The position numbers were made by a program, and so were the translations under genes. Source: Carettochelys insculpta (taxonomy: Eukaryota > Chordata > Testudines > Carettochelyidae). Taken from it: a stretch of 64,000 nucleotides of DNA. Shown here one piece after another: positions 22,327 through 32,697 of this stretch (positions are counted from its first letter, which is position 1; the number at the start of each line of letters is the position of its first letter). The stretch lies in NCBI RefSeq assembly GCF_033958435.1, contig NC_134141.1:100667001-100731000 (forward strand), read 5' to 3'. The notes under the pieces were generated by a model. That model was not told where the DNA came from. It searched no databases and saw only the letters and a program-made list of their open reading frames with translations.

Positions 22327-22495
22327 CCCTACTTCGACGTTGAACGTCGAAGTAGGGCGCTATTCCTATCCCCTCATGGGGTTAGCGACCTCGACGTCTC
22401 GCCGCCTAACGTTGAAGTTAACTTCGAAATAGCGCCCGACGCGTGTAGCCGTGACGGGCGCTATTTCGAAGTTAGTGCCGCTACTTCGAAGTAGC
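22327..22495. repeat. Right subterminal hairpin cluster of Harbinger copy 1
   Basis: Three perfect inverted repeats: 14-bp arms with a 3-base loop (22327-22340 / 22344-22357), 20-bp arms with a 16-base loop (22419-22438 / 22455-22474), and a 16-bp uninterrupted palindrome GCTACTTCGAAGTAGC (22480-22495). All contain TTCGAA or TTCGAC words. The same layout is present at the right end of copy 2 and, reversed, in the derivative near 61.1 kb. Confidence 0.92.
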
Positions 22496-22518
22496 GTGCA
22501 CGTGTAGACACGGCTGTA

Positions 22519-23388
22519 CAGACATTAATGATGGGGAAGGAAGTACAGGATTTGAAAGAAAAATATCTGATATCTGGTAAAGTTTTGCTTTCCAGAAATC
22601 TTTTCATTAGCTGGGAATAGAAGTTACCCCTGGCAGAGCTGTATTTTACCTTTAGCAGTATCAGGGAGAAGAATGAGGCAGGAGGAAAATACACGGTGAT
22701 AGAGCAATCCAGCACCAAGGTAGAAGAGCCGAAAGACTGGGCTACACACAAATTAATCAAGAGGGAATTCTCATTTCACTAAAAATCCTTCACTGAAACT
22801 AATACCTAGCTCCAAAGTAAAGTTAAAGAGAAGAACCATTATAGAGACTTAATCACTGCTGTCTTTAGGGAGCATTTTCATCTACTATGAATTTTCTCTA
22901 GAGCCAGGTGATCCCATTTGTGCTTTCAAGCTGAAGCTATTTTAGAGCCTGGGATGAGGTGGGTTGTGGGTGCTGATATTTATATCCTTGAACTGTGCCA
23001 CATGACGGTAGGAAAGCAGTTCTGCAGCTTGTCAATGAGGAATGAGAAGCTACCAGGTATTAGTCTGTTGTTGATTTGCTTAACCTGACTTATGTGTGAA
23101 GTGGGTTTTTCAGGCAGGGTTGGAGGGCTGTTTATTTTTATCAGGGAAAGCTAGGGTGAAACATTGTCTTACTAGGTAAAAGAATTGCATTTACAAACAA
23201 AATGGGTAGACTTAAGCATGGGGAGAAAGGGGAAGGAAATATATAGTAAAGGAATAGGGGCTGATTGGCTGAAACAAAAGAAAGGTGGGGCCAAGGTACT
23301 ATAAAGCTGGTCTCCTGGGGTTGTTGGCTTTGTTCAGGGTAGTGAAGGGGTGGTTGTTGTTGCTATGAGTTTCTGCTCTCCTAAAGGC
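22519..23388. other. Unassigned non-coding sequence
   Basis: No gene, terminal repeat or RNA gene recognised. Confidence 0.45.
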
Positions 23389-23515
23389 TTTCTGGGAGGT
23401 CCTGGGCAAGTGACTTAGATCTTCTGTAAAATGGTAGCACTTGTCTGTTTTACTGGGATGTTGTGAGGTTAAATACATATAAAGCTTGTAAGGTGTTTGG
23501 TTACTATGAGGGATT
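23389..23515 (+). repeat. MIR-type SINE remnant (core and tail)
   Basis: It contains CCTGGGCAAGTGACTTAGAT, then TCTGTAAAATGGTAGCAC and GGATGTTGTGAGGTTAAAT, the usual order of MIR landmarks. The tRNA head is missing or too diverged to see. Confidence 0.7.
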
Positions 23516-24001
23516 GGGCATCCTACCAACAAGGTAAAGGTAAAGATGTGGCCTTTCATAAGGGCTGATCCTACAAACTTGTACTTTAAAAGTAAACCTA
23601 ATCTATCTCTTTGCAGGTTTGAATTAACACTTCCTCTTTTAAAGCATACAATGAATTTATGCTTTTCTTCTCTTGCTGATTTAAAGAAGTCTGCAGCTCA
23701 TAATTCCTGGCTGTGGCTGGTACACTAAAAGCTCTTAAATGTTACACTATTTTCCTGTGATTCAGCACAGGAGAAACTAATTTGTTCATCATCCCCTAGT
23801 CTGATTTGATTTTTACTTTCATCAAACCAAGCCAGAAGTATTAGTATCACCTTGTTCCTGAAAGTATGACTCAGATACTGTCAGAATTGTAACAGCGGGC
23901 ACATTGGGTCTGGATGGTACTGAAAAGTAAACTTATACTTTACTGCACTAGTGCAAATGATTCTGTTGTGGAATATTTACAAGTCATTGGCTACATCTAT
24001 C
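23516..24001. other. Unassigned non-coding sequence
   Basis: Nothing recognisable; short frames only. Confidence 0.45.
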
Positions 24002-24402
24002 AGCTGACTGGGTGTATCCTGTCTTTTTGTGTCTCCTTCAAGTCTCTACACCAGGAGTTTCTTGGGCACCCTCTTTTCCTTGTGGGTTTAACTTATAGTG
24101 GCTGTGTCTACACTTACTCAAAACTTTGAATGAACAGGAGAGGGACCCGAAAACAGGCGAGTGAAAAGCAGCACTTTCAAAGTGCTGTGGCCAATAGCAT
24201 GCTAATGAGGCACTGACTATGCATTTCAGCACTTCATTAGTATTCTTCGATTTGGCCATTAGCATAGCCATTTGGAAGTTTTGAGTAAGTGTTTGATACG
24301 GCTGTTACGAGGTAGGCCCACAAGGAAAATAGGGTGCCCAAGAAACACCTGACACAGAGACCTGAAGGAGACACTAAAAAGAGGGGATACACATGGTCAG
24401 AA
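24002..24402. repeat. Inverted repeat with ~98-bp arms around a MITE
   Basis: The sequence just left of the MITE (24002-24099) is about 80% identical to the reverse complement of the sequence just right of it (24304-24402). Shared words include TTTCTTGGGCACCCT, TTTTCCTTGTGGG and AGTGTCTCCTTCA (GTGTCTCCTTCA on the left). The arms lie outside the MITE's own termini, so either a larger foldback element carries the MITE at its centre or the MITE landed exactly in the loop of an older inverted repeat. Confidence 0.85.
24100..24302. mobile_element. Harbinger-type MITE, 203 bp
   Basis: The left terminus GGCTGTGTCTACACTTACTC and the reverse complement of the right end (GCCGTATCAAACACTTACTC) share the TIR, followed on both sides by AAAACTT. 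The interior has GCATGCTAATGAGGCACTGA and a matching inverted copy, as in the other MITEs here. Flanking trinucleotides are AGT and TGT, an imperfect duplication. Confidence 0.75.
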
Positions 24403-24724
24403 CTGGAAAAGATTGCCCAGGTAAGAGGATGCTGATGAATGATCATCAATGGCCTATGCTCCAAGGTGTAGGAGATGAACAGGCTTACTGCTAGTACTGT
24501 GAAGTAGATCAAAGTATAATGTTCCTTCCCCCTTAAAACACAGACACATGGAATCATTGGCAGGTCACTGGCTGGAAGTGAAAAATGTTAATTATGAACT
24601 ATAAAATAGTAGAAATGGCAATATCTAGAATATCTATTACTAGGTACAAAAGGACATATCATTTTAACTTTCAAAGCATCTTTTAGCAGGAAACCAGAGA
24701 TATTAAAAATATTCTGTATAAATA
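24403..24724. other. Unassigned non-coding sequence
   Basis: AT-rich; nothing recognised. Confidence 0.4.
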
Positions 24725-24845
24725 AGAGGTAGGATGGTCTAATGGGTAAAGCTCTTGAGGGCAAGTCAGGATACCTGGATTTCCTATTCTTTGCCTTGTC
24801 ACTAACTACTGTGGGACCTTGGAAATGTTACTTCAGGTCTTTTCT
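24725..24845 (+). repeat. MIR-type SINE with tRNA-like head
   Basis: The A-box region reads TAGGATGGTCTAATGGGTAA, followed by GAGGGCAAGTCAGGATACCT and then TGTGGGACCTTGGAAATGTT, close to MIR landmarks. It is diverged, and the tail is not clear. Confidence 0.65.
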
Positions 24846-25209
24846 TCTTCTTCTTACCCTTTTCATAGTTAAATCTTCAGGCCAAGGCTGTCAGTTGCTA
24901 TACTAAAGGGATATACACTTGCTCCACCCCGAAAGCTGACAGAGTTTAGCTTAACCTGGGAGCTGAGGCCTGTGCTAGCATGAAATATTTACTCCAGCCT
25001 ATGATCGAGCTTGAGGCAGAGGCCTGCTATAGTTATAAGTGATCTACAGTGCTCTGAAAGCTGCTAAACTCAGATGCCAGCATCCCACCAAGCTCAACAC
25101 ATTCCAAAGGCCAAACTTTCCAGGAGAAAGTACAACTATTGGTCCTGGAGAGTTCAAGTCCACAACAGACAACATCCAAAGTGATGTAACTGGGTCTGTG
25201 ACTGGCCTG
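24846..25209. other. Unassigned non-coding sequence
   Basis: No feature seen. Confidence 0.4.
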
Positions 25210-25318
25210 TTGGATGACCTGGGGCAAGTCATGCCACTGTTCTGTGCCTCCGTTTTCCTATCTGTAAAATGGGTATAACCATACTGACCTTCTTTGTAAA
25301 TTGCTTTGTGATCTCCTC
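25210..25318 (+). repeat. MIR-type SINE tail
   Basis: It contains GACCTGGGGCAAGTCATGC, TCCGTTTTCCTATCTGTAAA and GTAAATTGCTTTGTGATCTC in the order expected of the MIR core and 3' end. It abuts another dispersed repeat that starts just after. Confidence 0.75.
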
Positions 25319-25320
25319 AA

Positions 25321-25422
25321 AAGCAAAAAAGCAGTCCTGTAGCACTTTAAAGATTAATAATATAGTTTATTGGGTGATGAACTTTTGTTGGACAGACCCA
25401 CTTTAGATCTGGAAAATTATGA
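25321..25422. repeat. LINE or SINE 3'-tail-like dispersed repeat
   Basis: It reads AGCAGTCCTGTAGCACTTTA, then GGTGATGAACTTTTGTTGGA and CAGACCCACTT. I recognise this as a very abundant reptile repeat tail, but I cannot assign the parent element from sequence alone. Confidence 0.55.
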
Positions 25423-27584
25423 TAAATGAGAAGAACAGAATTTAGTACAAAGATAGGGGAAAAATGAGATAAAAACTGATGAATCAGCTAAATAGGGCAG
25501 CAGGAGTTTGGGTGTGGGAAGGAAAACAGTTTCTGTAAGTATCTATTAAGTTAATTTGGGCTGGCTAGGATCACTGTGAATATCAAAAGTGCAGAAACTG
25601 ACTGTGTAATTTATAAGGTAATTGGTATCTTTGAGTCTAAGGTGAAAAGTACCAAATTTGAGAATGAACTCCAATTCAGATGTAATACTTTTGTAATCTG
25701 GTATTTAAAGTCTCTTTGTCTTAGAACGAAGACTTCTCAGTTTTGGATGCTATGGCCTGCTACAGTGAAATGCTCACTGACAGGTTTTGTGTATTCAGAT
25801 TCCTAATGTCTGATTTGTGTCCATTCATTCTTTGGCAAATGATTATCAGGATTATGCACTATACACACCATGGGGCATTGCTGGCACATAATGGCATATA
25901 TTACATTAGTGGAAGTGCAGGAATGTGAACCCCTGATCATGTAACTGACGTGGTTTAGGTCCAGTGAAGGGGCCTCCTGTGTAAATATATGGACAGAATT
26001 GACACGGAGTTGTTTCAAGGAAAAGTTCCAGGAGTAGTATTTCTGTGGTGTGGTGTGTGGTTGCTGGTGAGGATTTTCCTGAGGTTAGGCAGTTGTCTGT
26101 AGGAAACAACAGGTCTGTCACCCAGGACCTGTGAGAGAGCAGCAGTATGTTCCAGTATCTCCTGGTGATGAGCTGGGTATTGGTGGTGGTGGTGGTGGTG
26201 TTAAAATAATCATAGCACTGTAAGTGTGGAAGATACTGTATGAAAGAGTGTGGAAACAAATGGTTGTGGGTTGTTTTAATTGCATCATAGTAAGACATGC
26301 TTTGGAATGAATCATAAAAATGTTGAAGCAATGTGGGAAATTTCAGAGTGAAGTAATTGAGAACGATGCTCTTTAACCAAATTACAGTATTGTGCAAGCC
26401 AGTTTTTTAGTCAGTGAATTGGGGAACAGAAATCGGGAATTAATTTGTTTGAAAAGCCAGCTATCTCTTAGCAATAATAAATCCTTTCTGTCCTCAGTCT
26501 AGACAACCGGAGGAATTTCTGGTGAAGTTTCATAACTTTAAGAAAACTGAATCTCTTGGATTTTGAATTTTGATAAATTGAAAGGGTGTACGTATGCCTT
26601 CAGAAACCTTCACTTTAAATATATACCAGTGATGCCTATATTTTTAAATAGAAAGCCCAGGCAAGTGAGAAGCTAAGACAATTAAAATCATGGTGTCTGT
26701 GATTCTGGGGATTGCCAAATACTCTATAAATGTCAACCTTGTAGAATAAGTAGGTCCAGATTTCTCCAGCCTCAGTTGTTTATTGTAGCTCGTATTTTTT
26801 CCCCGAGACACAATGCTGTATAAGTTTTACACAAAGCTTTTGATACAAGTCTTCATTAAAGACCTCCGTGCCTAAAGATATGCCTGGTATATGCAGCAAA
26901 ATGCTGGCAGAAATGAATAACCACCCCCATTAGGTACCGAAAATCAGATTTAAGAGAACACTAGCATGAAGCAGGAGCAATCTCATGCAGTACAAATGCA
27001 AACACACACGCAGAGATGCTAACATCTTGCACCCACTACTATTCCTTTGATACAGCCATAATCTAGTTGAAATGGAAATGTATTAAGAAAGTCAAACAAT
27101 TAATTGATCCAAGAAAGGTTGTTTCATGTATTGTGTAAATCAAAGCTAAAAATTCATTTAAGGGACGCTGCTGTAATATAGACTAAACACAGTTTGGCAT
27201 GAGTGTGAAGCTTGGTGTGGGTGTTAAAGTTGTTCAACACTACACATGGTCAGTAATCCTCAGCAGAAATGTTAACTCAATTTGTCAGTATTATCTTTAT
27301 GTCAACAGTAATGCTTAAATATTTACAGTAGGCATAGTACTCTGAGGGTTACTAACGCAAGATAAATTGGAAAAATGCAAACAAAATGGATGGCACTAAT
27401 ACAGGCCTTTGGCACTTTGTACTCTTTGATTTTATAGACGAGTGTTTGCCTGAAAGTTGGATTTTATTAGATTTTATGTTTTGTTTGCTCCCTCAAGGTT
27501 TTTGCTGAAATAAAACAGTTTCATATAATTATTGAGGCAATGAAAATGTGAGGACTGTATTCACAAGAGAGAGGCAGAGTCTAT
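25423..27584. other. Unassigned non-coding sequence with a TGG microsatellite
   Basis: A (TGG)6 run lies at about 26182-26200. The frames here, including one of 163 residues on the minus strand (25906-26397, rich in Thr, His and Tyr), have no recognisable domain. I do not support a gene. Confidence 0.4.
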
Positions 27585-27586
27585 TA

Positions 27587-27911
27587 CAGACTGAGCCTCT
27601 CTCATCCTGCACTCTCAGGACCTGACCGGTGCCAGATGAGAGAATTTGCCGGATGATGGGAGGTCAATATTTTCTATCACATTATCAACACTCCCACTGC
27701 TTACTGGGCTCTTAGAAGACATTTAGAGGTAACTTAGAGCTAAATAACAGCACAGGACACTGACAGCCAGGACTGGGAGCTGTAAACAAACTTAATGGGA
27801 CCACAGGAAACCTGGCCACACCCATAATAAATGGTTGTCTGGTTAACTAAAATCATACCAGATTACTGAGTCTGCTGGATGAGAGAGCTCCAAATAGAGA
27901 GGTTCACCATG
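27587..27911. mobile_element. Tigger/MER2-like non-autonomous element, copy 1
   Basis: It matches the element at 47.5 kb along its whole length, for example CTTAGAAGACATTTAG, GCTGTAAACAAACTT and GGATGAGAGAGCTCC. TA flanks both ends (27585-27586, 27912-27913), the expected target of the Tc1/mariner/pogo group. The termini are more decayed than in the second copy. Family assignment is from recognition of the consensus-like words. Confidence 0.8.
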
Positions 27912-27913
27912 TA

Positions 27914-28285
27914 CATAGATGCTCTGGGTCAAATGCAGTCCTGGTATAAGTTGATGTAAAAACCATGTACCTTAGTGGACACTGCACCTGCTTTGCACCC
28001 AGGCTGAATTTGGCCTTATGACTTTCACAGGGTTATAAAACACCTTTGTTTTTACAACCACTTATATACAAACTATCCTCCACAAGGCTTTGCTGAGCTA
28101 AATAAAACAATTGCAAGTTTTAAGACAAGGCAGGCGAGAGGGAGAGGGAGGGAGAAATGAAGAGTTATACGCAAGGGAAATGTTTACAGATGAAAGTTAG
28201 TGAGGTGAAAAGAACCATAAAGTCTTTCCCTCTTTATTCCCCCTCTCCAGTGCTATCTGCATAGCTTCTTTATAATTCACCCATC
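27914..28285. other. Unassigned non-coding sequence
   Basis: Includes a short GAGAGGGAGAGGGAGGGAGA purine stretch near 28136-28156. No gene. Confidence 0.4.
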
Positions 28286-28288
28286 ACT

Positions 28289-28570
28289 GTGGAATCTGAG
28301 CATCTTCTGTTTGCCTCTACCACCCAAAATCTTTACATCCTTCTTGGCATTGCATTTTACTTCTCCTCACATATCTCCTCTGACTGTAAATCTGCTTTTC
28401 GTCATCCCAAGCAATCACTGCCTCTACTCCACCTCTGTTCAAATCCTCATCAAAGTGTTCATCTCTTCTCATCTTCCTGGTTTCAAAGACATTCCCAATA
28501 TTCTACCCAACTCCTTGAGCTGCAGATTTCAGCATGTTCAGAATGCCACTGCCTGGCTCTGACCTACTGA
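28289..28570 (+). pseudogene. LINE reverse-transcriptase C-terminal fragment
   Basis: In one plus frame the end reads SLSCRFQHVQNATAWL, matching the LQ-x-VQNAAARL motif found after the RT domain of L2/CR1-group LINEs. The preceding residues fit the usual S-x-LDYCN region only loosely. It is a short, stop-ridden fossil; the clade is uncertain. Confidence 0.5.
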
Positions 28571-28742
28571 CAAAGTTTAACCATGCCTGTTTCATCATCA
28601 GACAACTCCAGTAATTCCACATATACTGCAAAGAACATTTCAGCATTGGGCCTTCATGTTGTCAGACTACTCTATGCACTTGCTCTTCCCTATATCATGA
28701 TATTCTAGCTTAATTTTTTCCCAGTCCTCTGCTCCCATCACT

Positions 28743-29163
28743 GGCTGCACCTGCACGAGCAGGTTTTTTCAAAAGAAGGGGCTTTTTTGAAACAGCCCAA
28801 GGAGTGTCTACACACAAAGCATTCTTTCGAAAGTAAATCGAAAGAATGAGGTGCTCCTTTTGAAAGCACTCACTCTTCCTTTCCCATTTCAGGAACAGTG
28901 TCCCCCTTTCAAAGCTTCTTTTGAAAGAAAACTTGTGTAGACACTCTGCAGGGCTCTCCTTTTCAAAGAACAGTCTTCATTTTCGACCCCTGGCCTCTTC
29001 TTTCCAAAGAGCAGGGACTGTGTGGATGCTCTCTTTCAAAAGAGCAGATCACTCTTCGGCTCTGCTTTTTGGTGTGTGGACGCACTCTTTTGAAAGATGC
29101 TCTTTTGGAAGAGATCTTCCAGAAGAGCTTCTTTCAAAAGATCTCTGTAGTGTAGACATAGCC
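28743..29163. mobile_element. Harbinger-type MITE with ACT target duplication, 421 bp
   Basis: The left terminus GGCTGCACCTGCACGAGC and a right terminus ending GTAGTGTAGACATAGCC are flanked by exact ACT (28740-28742, 29164-29166). The interior is built from repeated CTTTCAAAAGA / TCTTTCGAAAG words, and GTGTCTACACAC and GTGTAGACAC recur inside. It is related to the element at 42.9 kb, which lies in the opposite orientation. Confidence 0.88.
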
Positions 29164-29464
29164 ACTATCTAATATTAGCTTCTTGTCACTCATTCATGCA
29201 ATCCTGCCACTGCTTATGTAAAGATCTTACTCTCTGCAGCTCCTGCCTTCTTGAGCAGCCTATCTCTGACAATTTTATGTTTCCCTCTCTTCTGATAGGC
29301 TGCCACTGTCACTGGACATGAGCATTGCATAGGAAATGGAGCAACAGTGCAGAAATCAGGCCCTAAAATGCACAAAAAAACCCACTTCAACTTCAAAACA
29401 CAAAATGGCCAGTGCAAAACACCTTTTCATCACAGAAGATTTAAGTCGCTTTTATTTTCATAAA

Positions 29465-30354
29465 AATACAAGCTTGCGATAGATACGTTGATACATTGGA
29501 TATGTTGGAGGATAGAGAGAGAATCCAGAGTGACCTGGATAAATTGGAGGACTGGGCCAAAAGAAATCTGATGCGGTTCAACAAGGACAAATGTAGAGTC
29601 CTGCACCTGGGGCGGAAGAATCCCGAGCATTGTTATAGGCTGGAGACCGACTGGCTCAGCAGCAGTACGATGGAAAGGGACCTAGGGGTTATGGTGGATG
29701 AAAGGCAGGATATGAGTAAACAGTGTGCCCTTGTAGCCAAGAAGGCTAACAGAATATTAGGGTGCATTAGGAGGAGCATTTTGAGCAGATCTAGAAAAAT
29801 AGCTATTCCCTTCTATTCGGCATTGGTGAGGCCACGTCTTGAATATTGTGTCCAGTTTTTGGCCCCCCAGTATAAAAAGGATGTGGATTTGCTGGAGCAG
29901 GTTCAGTGAAGGGCAACAAAAATGATTAAAGGGCTGGAGCACAAGACCTATGAGGATAGGCTGAGGGATTTGGGCTTGTTTAGCTTACAGAAGAGAAGAC
30001 TTAGGGGCAATTTAATAGCAACCTTCAGCTTACTGAAGGGGAGCTCTAAAGAGGAGGATGAGAAACTGTTCTCAGTGGTGTTAGATGGAGGAACAAGGAG
30101 TAATGGTCACAAGTTGAAGAGGGAGAGGTGTAGGTTAGATATTAGGAAAAACTGCATCACCAGGAGGGTGGTGAAGCATTGGAATGCGTTGCCTAGAGAG
30201 GTGGTGGATTCTCCATCCCTTAAGTCCCAACTTGACAGGGTCCTGGCTGGGATGACTTAGTGGGGGTTGATCCTGCTTGAAGCAGGGGGCTGGACTAGAT
30301 GACCTCCTGAGGTCCCTTCCAGCCCTAGGATTCTGTGATTGTGAGATTCTGTGA
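29465..30354 (+). mobile_element. 5'-truncated CR1 LINE
   Basis: It contains the C-terminal part of the CR1 ORF2 and the full 3' UTR, with the standard end GATGACCTCCTGAGGTCCC and then two ATTCTGTGA units (30330-30338, 30346-30354). CR1 copies are typically cut at the 5' side and end in this short repeat with no target duplication, as here. It is far better preserved than the CR1-group copy at 4.4-7.2 kb. Confidence 0.95.
29496..30260 (+). pseudogene. CR1 ORF2 C-terminal fragment with a single in-frame stop
   Basis: Reverse-transcriptase end region of a CR1 LINE, which reverse-transcribes CR1 RNA at the target site. One frame runs from MLEDRERIQSDLDKLEDWAK to the end of the protein (...SQLDRVLAGMT). 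It includes FNKDKCRVLHLGRKNP, YSALVRPRLEYCVQF and YEDRLRDLGLFSLQKRRLRG, all landmarks of the CR1 C-terminal domain. The only break is a TGA at 29907-29909 where related copies usually have an Arg codon, so a single CGA-to-TGA change (a CpG transition) is likely. The catalytic YADD region lies upstream of the truncation and is absent. Confidence 0.92.
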
Positions 30355-30859
30355 AAATTTGTAGTTTTGAGCAAGTGATGTGTAAAATATGGCCTCCCAA
30401 ACAAAGCACTATTTAGAACAGTGCAGCTGCCTGTGGTCTCAGCCATTGTCCCTAATATCATTCATCAGAAAAGGAATAAAGCAGGAACATGGAAGCTCAG
30501 GAAAAGAGTTTCCACTAGTTGATGCTCCAAGGCTACGTCTACACATGAACGCTACATCGAAATAAGCTATTTCGATGAATAACATCTACACGTCCTCCAG
30601 GGCTGGTGCCATCGACGTTCAACATCAAAGTTGGGCAGCACCACATCGAAGTAGGCGCTGCAGGGGAACGTCTACACACCAAAGTAGCGCACATCAAAAT
30701 AAGGGTGCCAGGAACAGCTGCAGACAGGGTCACAGGGCGGACTAGCACTTCCGGGGCAACAGTTAGCCGCTCCCTTAAAGGGCCCCTCACAGACACACGC
30801 AGCCTGCACAGCACGTGGTCTGCAGAGCCATAGGCGCACACACCTCGGGCGACGCAGTC

Positions 30860-32197
30860 ATGGACCAGCAGCAGCAGCAGCAGCCAGAGGTCCACCCAGC
30901 TGCCCCCGTAGGAGCAGTGCTCGCCCTGCTCCATGCCATGCAGGAGGCAGCTGATCACATCCTAGCCACAGAGGAGGAGCTGCCTGCAGGGGAGGAGGAA
31001 GCAACCCCAAACCCTGCAGCCCCCCCACCCCCCCACCGCACATGCCGCCGGCTGTGGAGCTACCCCATGAACACCAACTGGTGGGAGCGGCTGGTGCTCA
31101 GAGAGTGGGACGACGACCGCTGGCTCCAGAACTTTCGGATGAGCCGGCAGACATTTCTGGAGCTATGCCAGTGGCTCACCCCCACTCTGAGGCACCAGGA
31201 CACCGCCATGTGGCGTGCCCTCAGCATGGAGAAAAGGGTCGGCATCACTGTCTGGAAGCTGGCCACTCCAGACAGCTACCGATCAGTGGGCCAGCAGTTT
31301 GGCGTCGGCAAGGCCACCGTCGGGGCTGTCCTCATGGAGGTAAGAGGACCCACGGGGGGAGGTGAGGGGAGCCGTGGCAGGGGAGGGCCACACGCACCCT
31401 GCACACCCCTCATTGGTGGTCTCCCATGTGCTTCCCCTGCAGGTCGTCTGCGCCATCAACGCCCTGCTCCTCCACAGGCTCGTGCGGCTTGGGGACCCAG
31501 ATGCCGCCACCGTGGGGTTTGCCACCCGGGCTTCCCCAGTTGCTTCGGGGCTCTGGATGGGACCCACATCCCCATCCATGCCCTGGAGCACAGTGGAGGA
31601 CGCTACTTAAACAGGAAGGGCTACCACTCAGTGGTCCTCCAGGCCTTGGTGGACAGCCAAGGCCGCTTCTTGGACATATATGTTGGCTGGCCTGGCAGCA
31701 CCCACGACGCCCAGGTATTCCGGAATTCGGGCCTGTGCCGCCAGCTGGAGGCGGGGACCTACATCCCCCAGCAGGAGATCCCTGTGGGGGACACCACCAT
31801 GCCCCTCTGTGTCATTGCAGATGTGGCATACCCCCTCCGGCCCTGGCTCATGCACCCTTACATGGGCCACCTGTCAGCCAGCCAGGAGCGCTTCAACATG
31901 CACCTGAACCACGCGTGCCAGGTGGTGGAGCGCACATTTGGCCACCTCAAAGGGCACTGGAGGTGCCTCCTCACCCGCCTTGATGCGGGCCCCACCAACA
32001 TCCCCCAGATTGTGGGCGCGTGCAGCGCCCTCCACAACCTTGTCGAGAGCAAGGGGGAGGCATTCTTTCAGGGCTGGGCTGTGGAGGCTGGCAGGGCCGA
32101 TGTGCAGCCACCCACTGCCCCCAGTCGCCAGGTGGACCCCAAAGGGACCCGGGTCCGGGAGGCCCTGCGGGCCCAGTTTGATGAGGCCGCGGGATGA
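30860..32197 (+). pseudogene. HARBI1-like transposase of copy 2, frameshifted, with an open intron
   Basis: Same gene as in copy 1. Exons would be 30860-31339 and 31443-32197. The triad is present (D in ALDGTHIPI, D in CVIADVAYPL, E in QVVERTFGHL). Exon 2 has lost one base near 31524-31528, where copy 1 reads GCCACCCTGGGC and this copy GCCACCCGGGC. A correctly spliced message would therefore stop at 31608-31610, before the whole catalytic core. The 103-base intron plus the 1-base loss leaves the unspliced frame in register, so one uninterrupted frame runs from the start through the intron to the normal stop. That read-through would replace about the first 30 residues of exon 2 by intron- and shifted-frame residues. 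Start chosen by match to copy 1 (MDQQQQQQPEVHP); an earlier in-frame ATG exists at 30815. Confidence 0.9.
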
Positions 32198-32309
32198 ACG
32201 CTGGCAGGCCCCCCACTGCACCCCCCCCACATCCTCCACAACACTCCCTGCCCCTACGCCCACACCACAGAGCACCCAAAAGCACACCCCCCCACACACT
32301 TTTCTTGTA

Positions 32310-32315
32310 AATAAA
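32310..32315 (+). terminator. Candidate polyadenylation signal of the transposase gene, copy 2
   Basis: AATAAA about 115 bases after the stop codon, in the same inter-gene position as in copy 1. Confidence 0.5.
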
Positions 32316-32353
32316 AACAGACATGTTGTTTGTCAAACCAGAATATATGTTGA

Positions 32354-32424
32354 ACTCTTATTATTATTATTATCATAACTATTTACAGGCAAAATAAATA
32401 TTATATATATATATATATATATAT
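32354..32424 (+). repeat. TTA and TA microsatellites
   Basis: A short (TTA)n at about 32357-32372 and an alternating TA run at 32402-32424, both between the two convergent genes of copy 2. They are absent from copy 1, so they arose within this copy. Confidence 0.85.
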
Positions 32425-32697
32425 GTATTATAAATCAGATAAGATGACAGGAAAAAAAGGGGAAGACAAGGAAGGGGGGAACTATTTACATGGGGGGGCA
32501 GGTATCATCATAACAGGGGTCTAATACAAACTATTTACAAAAGAGAACTGAAGGGGATATATACAAAGGGGGAGGGGGCCACGTCCTGGGCCCCACACCC
32601 CCTAATGTGCAGCGCTGGGGGTGGGCGGCTGCAACCCGTGCCTCGGCCTCAGCCCTGGCCGGGGCTGGCTGGGGGCCGGGCGGACCGGGAGATATGG

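Larger units (their letters stand above)
17806..22515 (+). mobile_element. PIF/Harbinger transposon, copy 1, 4,710 bp, target duplication GTA
   Basis: The element starts GGCTACGTCTACACGTG and its right end, reverse-complemented, reads AGCCGTGTCTACACGTGC. GTA flanks both ends exactly (17803-17805 and 22516-22518). It carries two convergent genes: a spliced HARBI1-like DDE transposase on the plus strand and a Myb/SANT-like trihelix protein on the minus strand, the standard pair for this superfamily. The ends are packed with perfect hairpins. The GC- and CpG-rich interior stands out from the AT-rich flanks, which suggests a young insertion. The transposase is open, but the partner gene is damaged. 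Confidence 0.95.

Noticed and set aside
25906..26397. 163-residue minus-strand frame as a gene
   Set aside because: It runs through a TGG/CCA microsatellite and has a biased, low-complexity composition with no recognisable motif.
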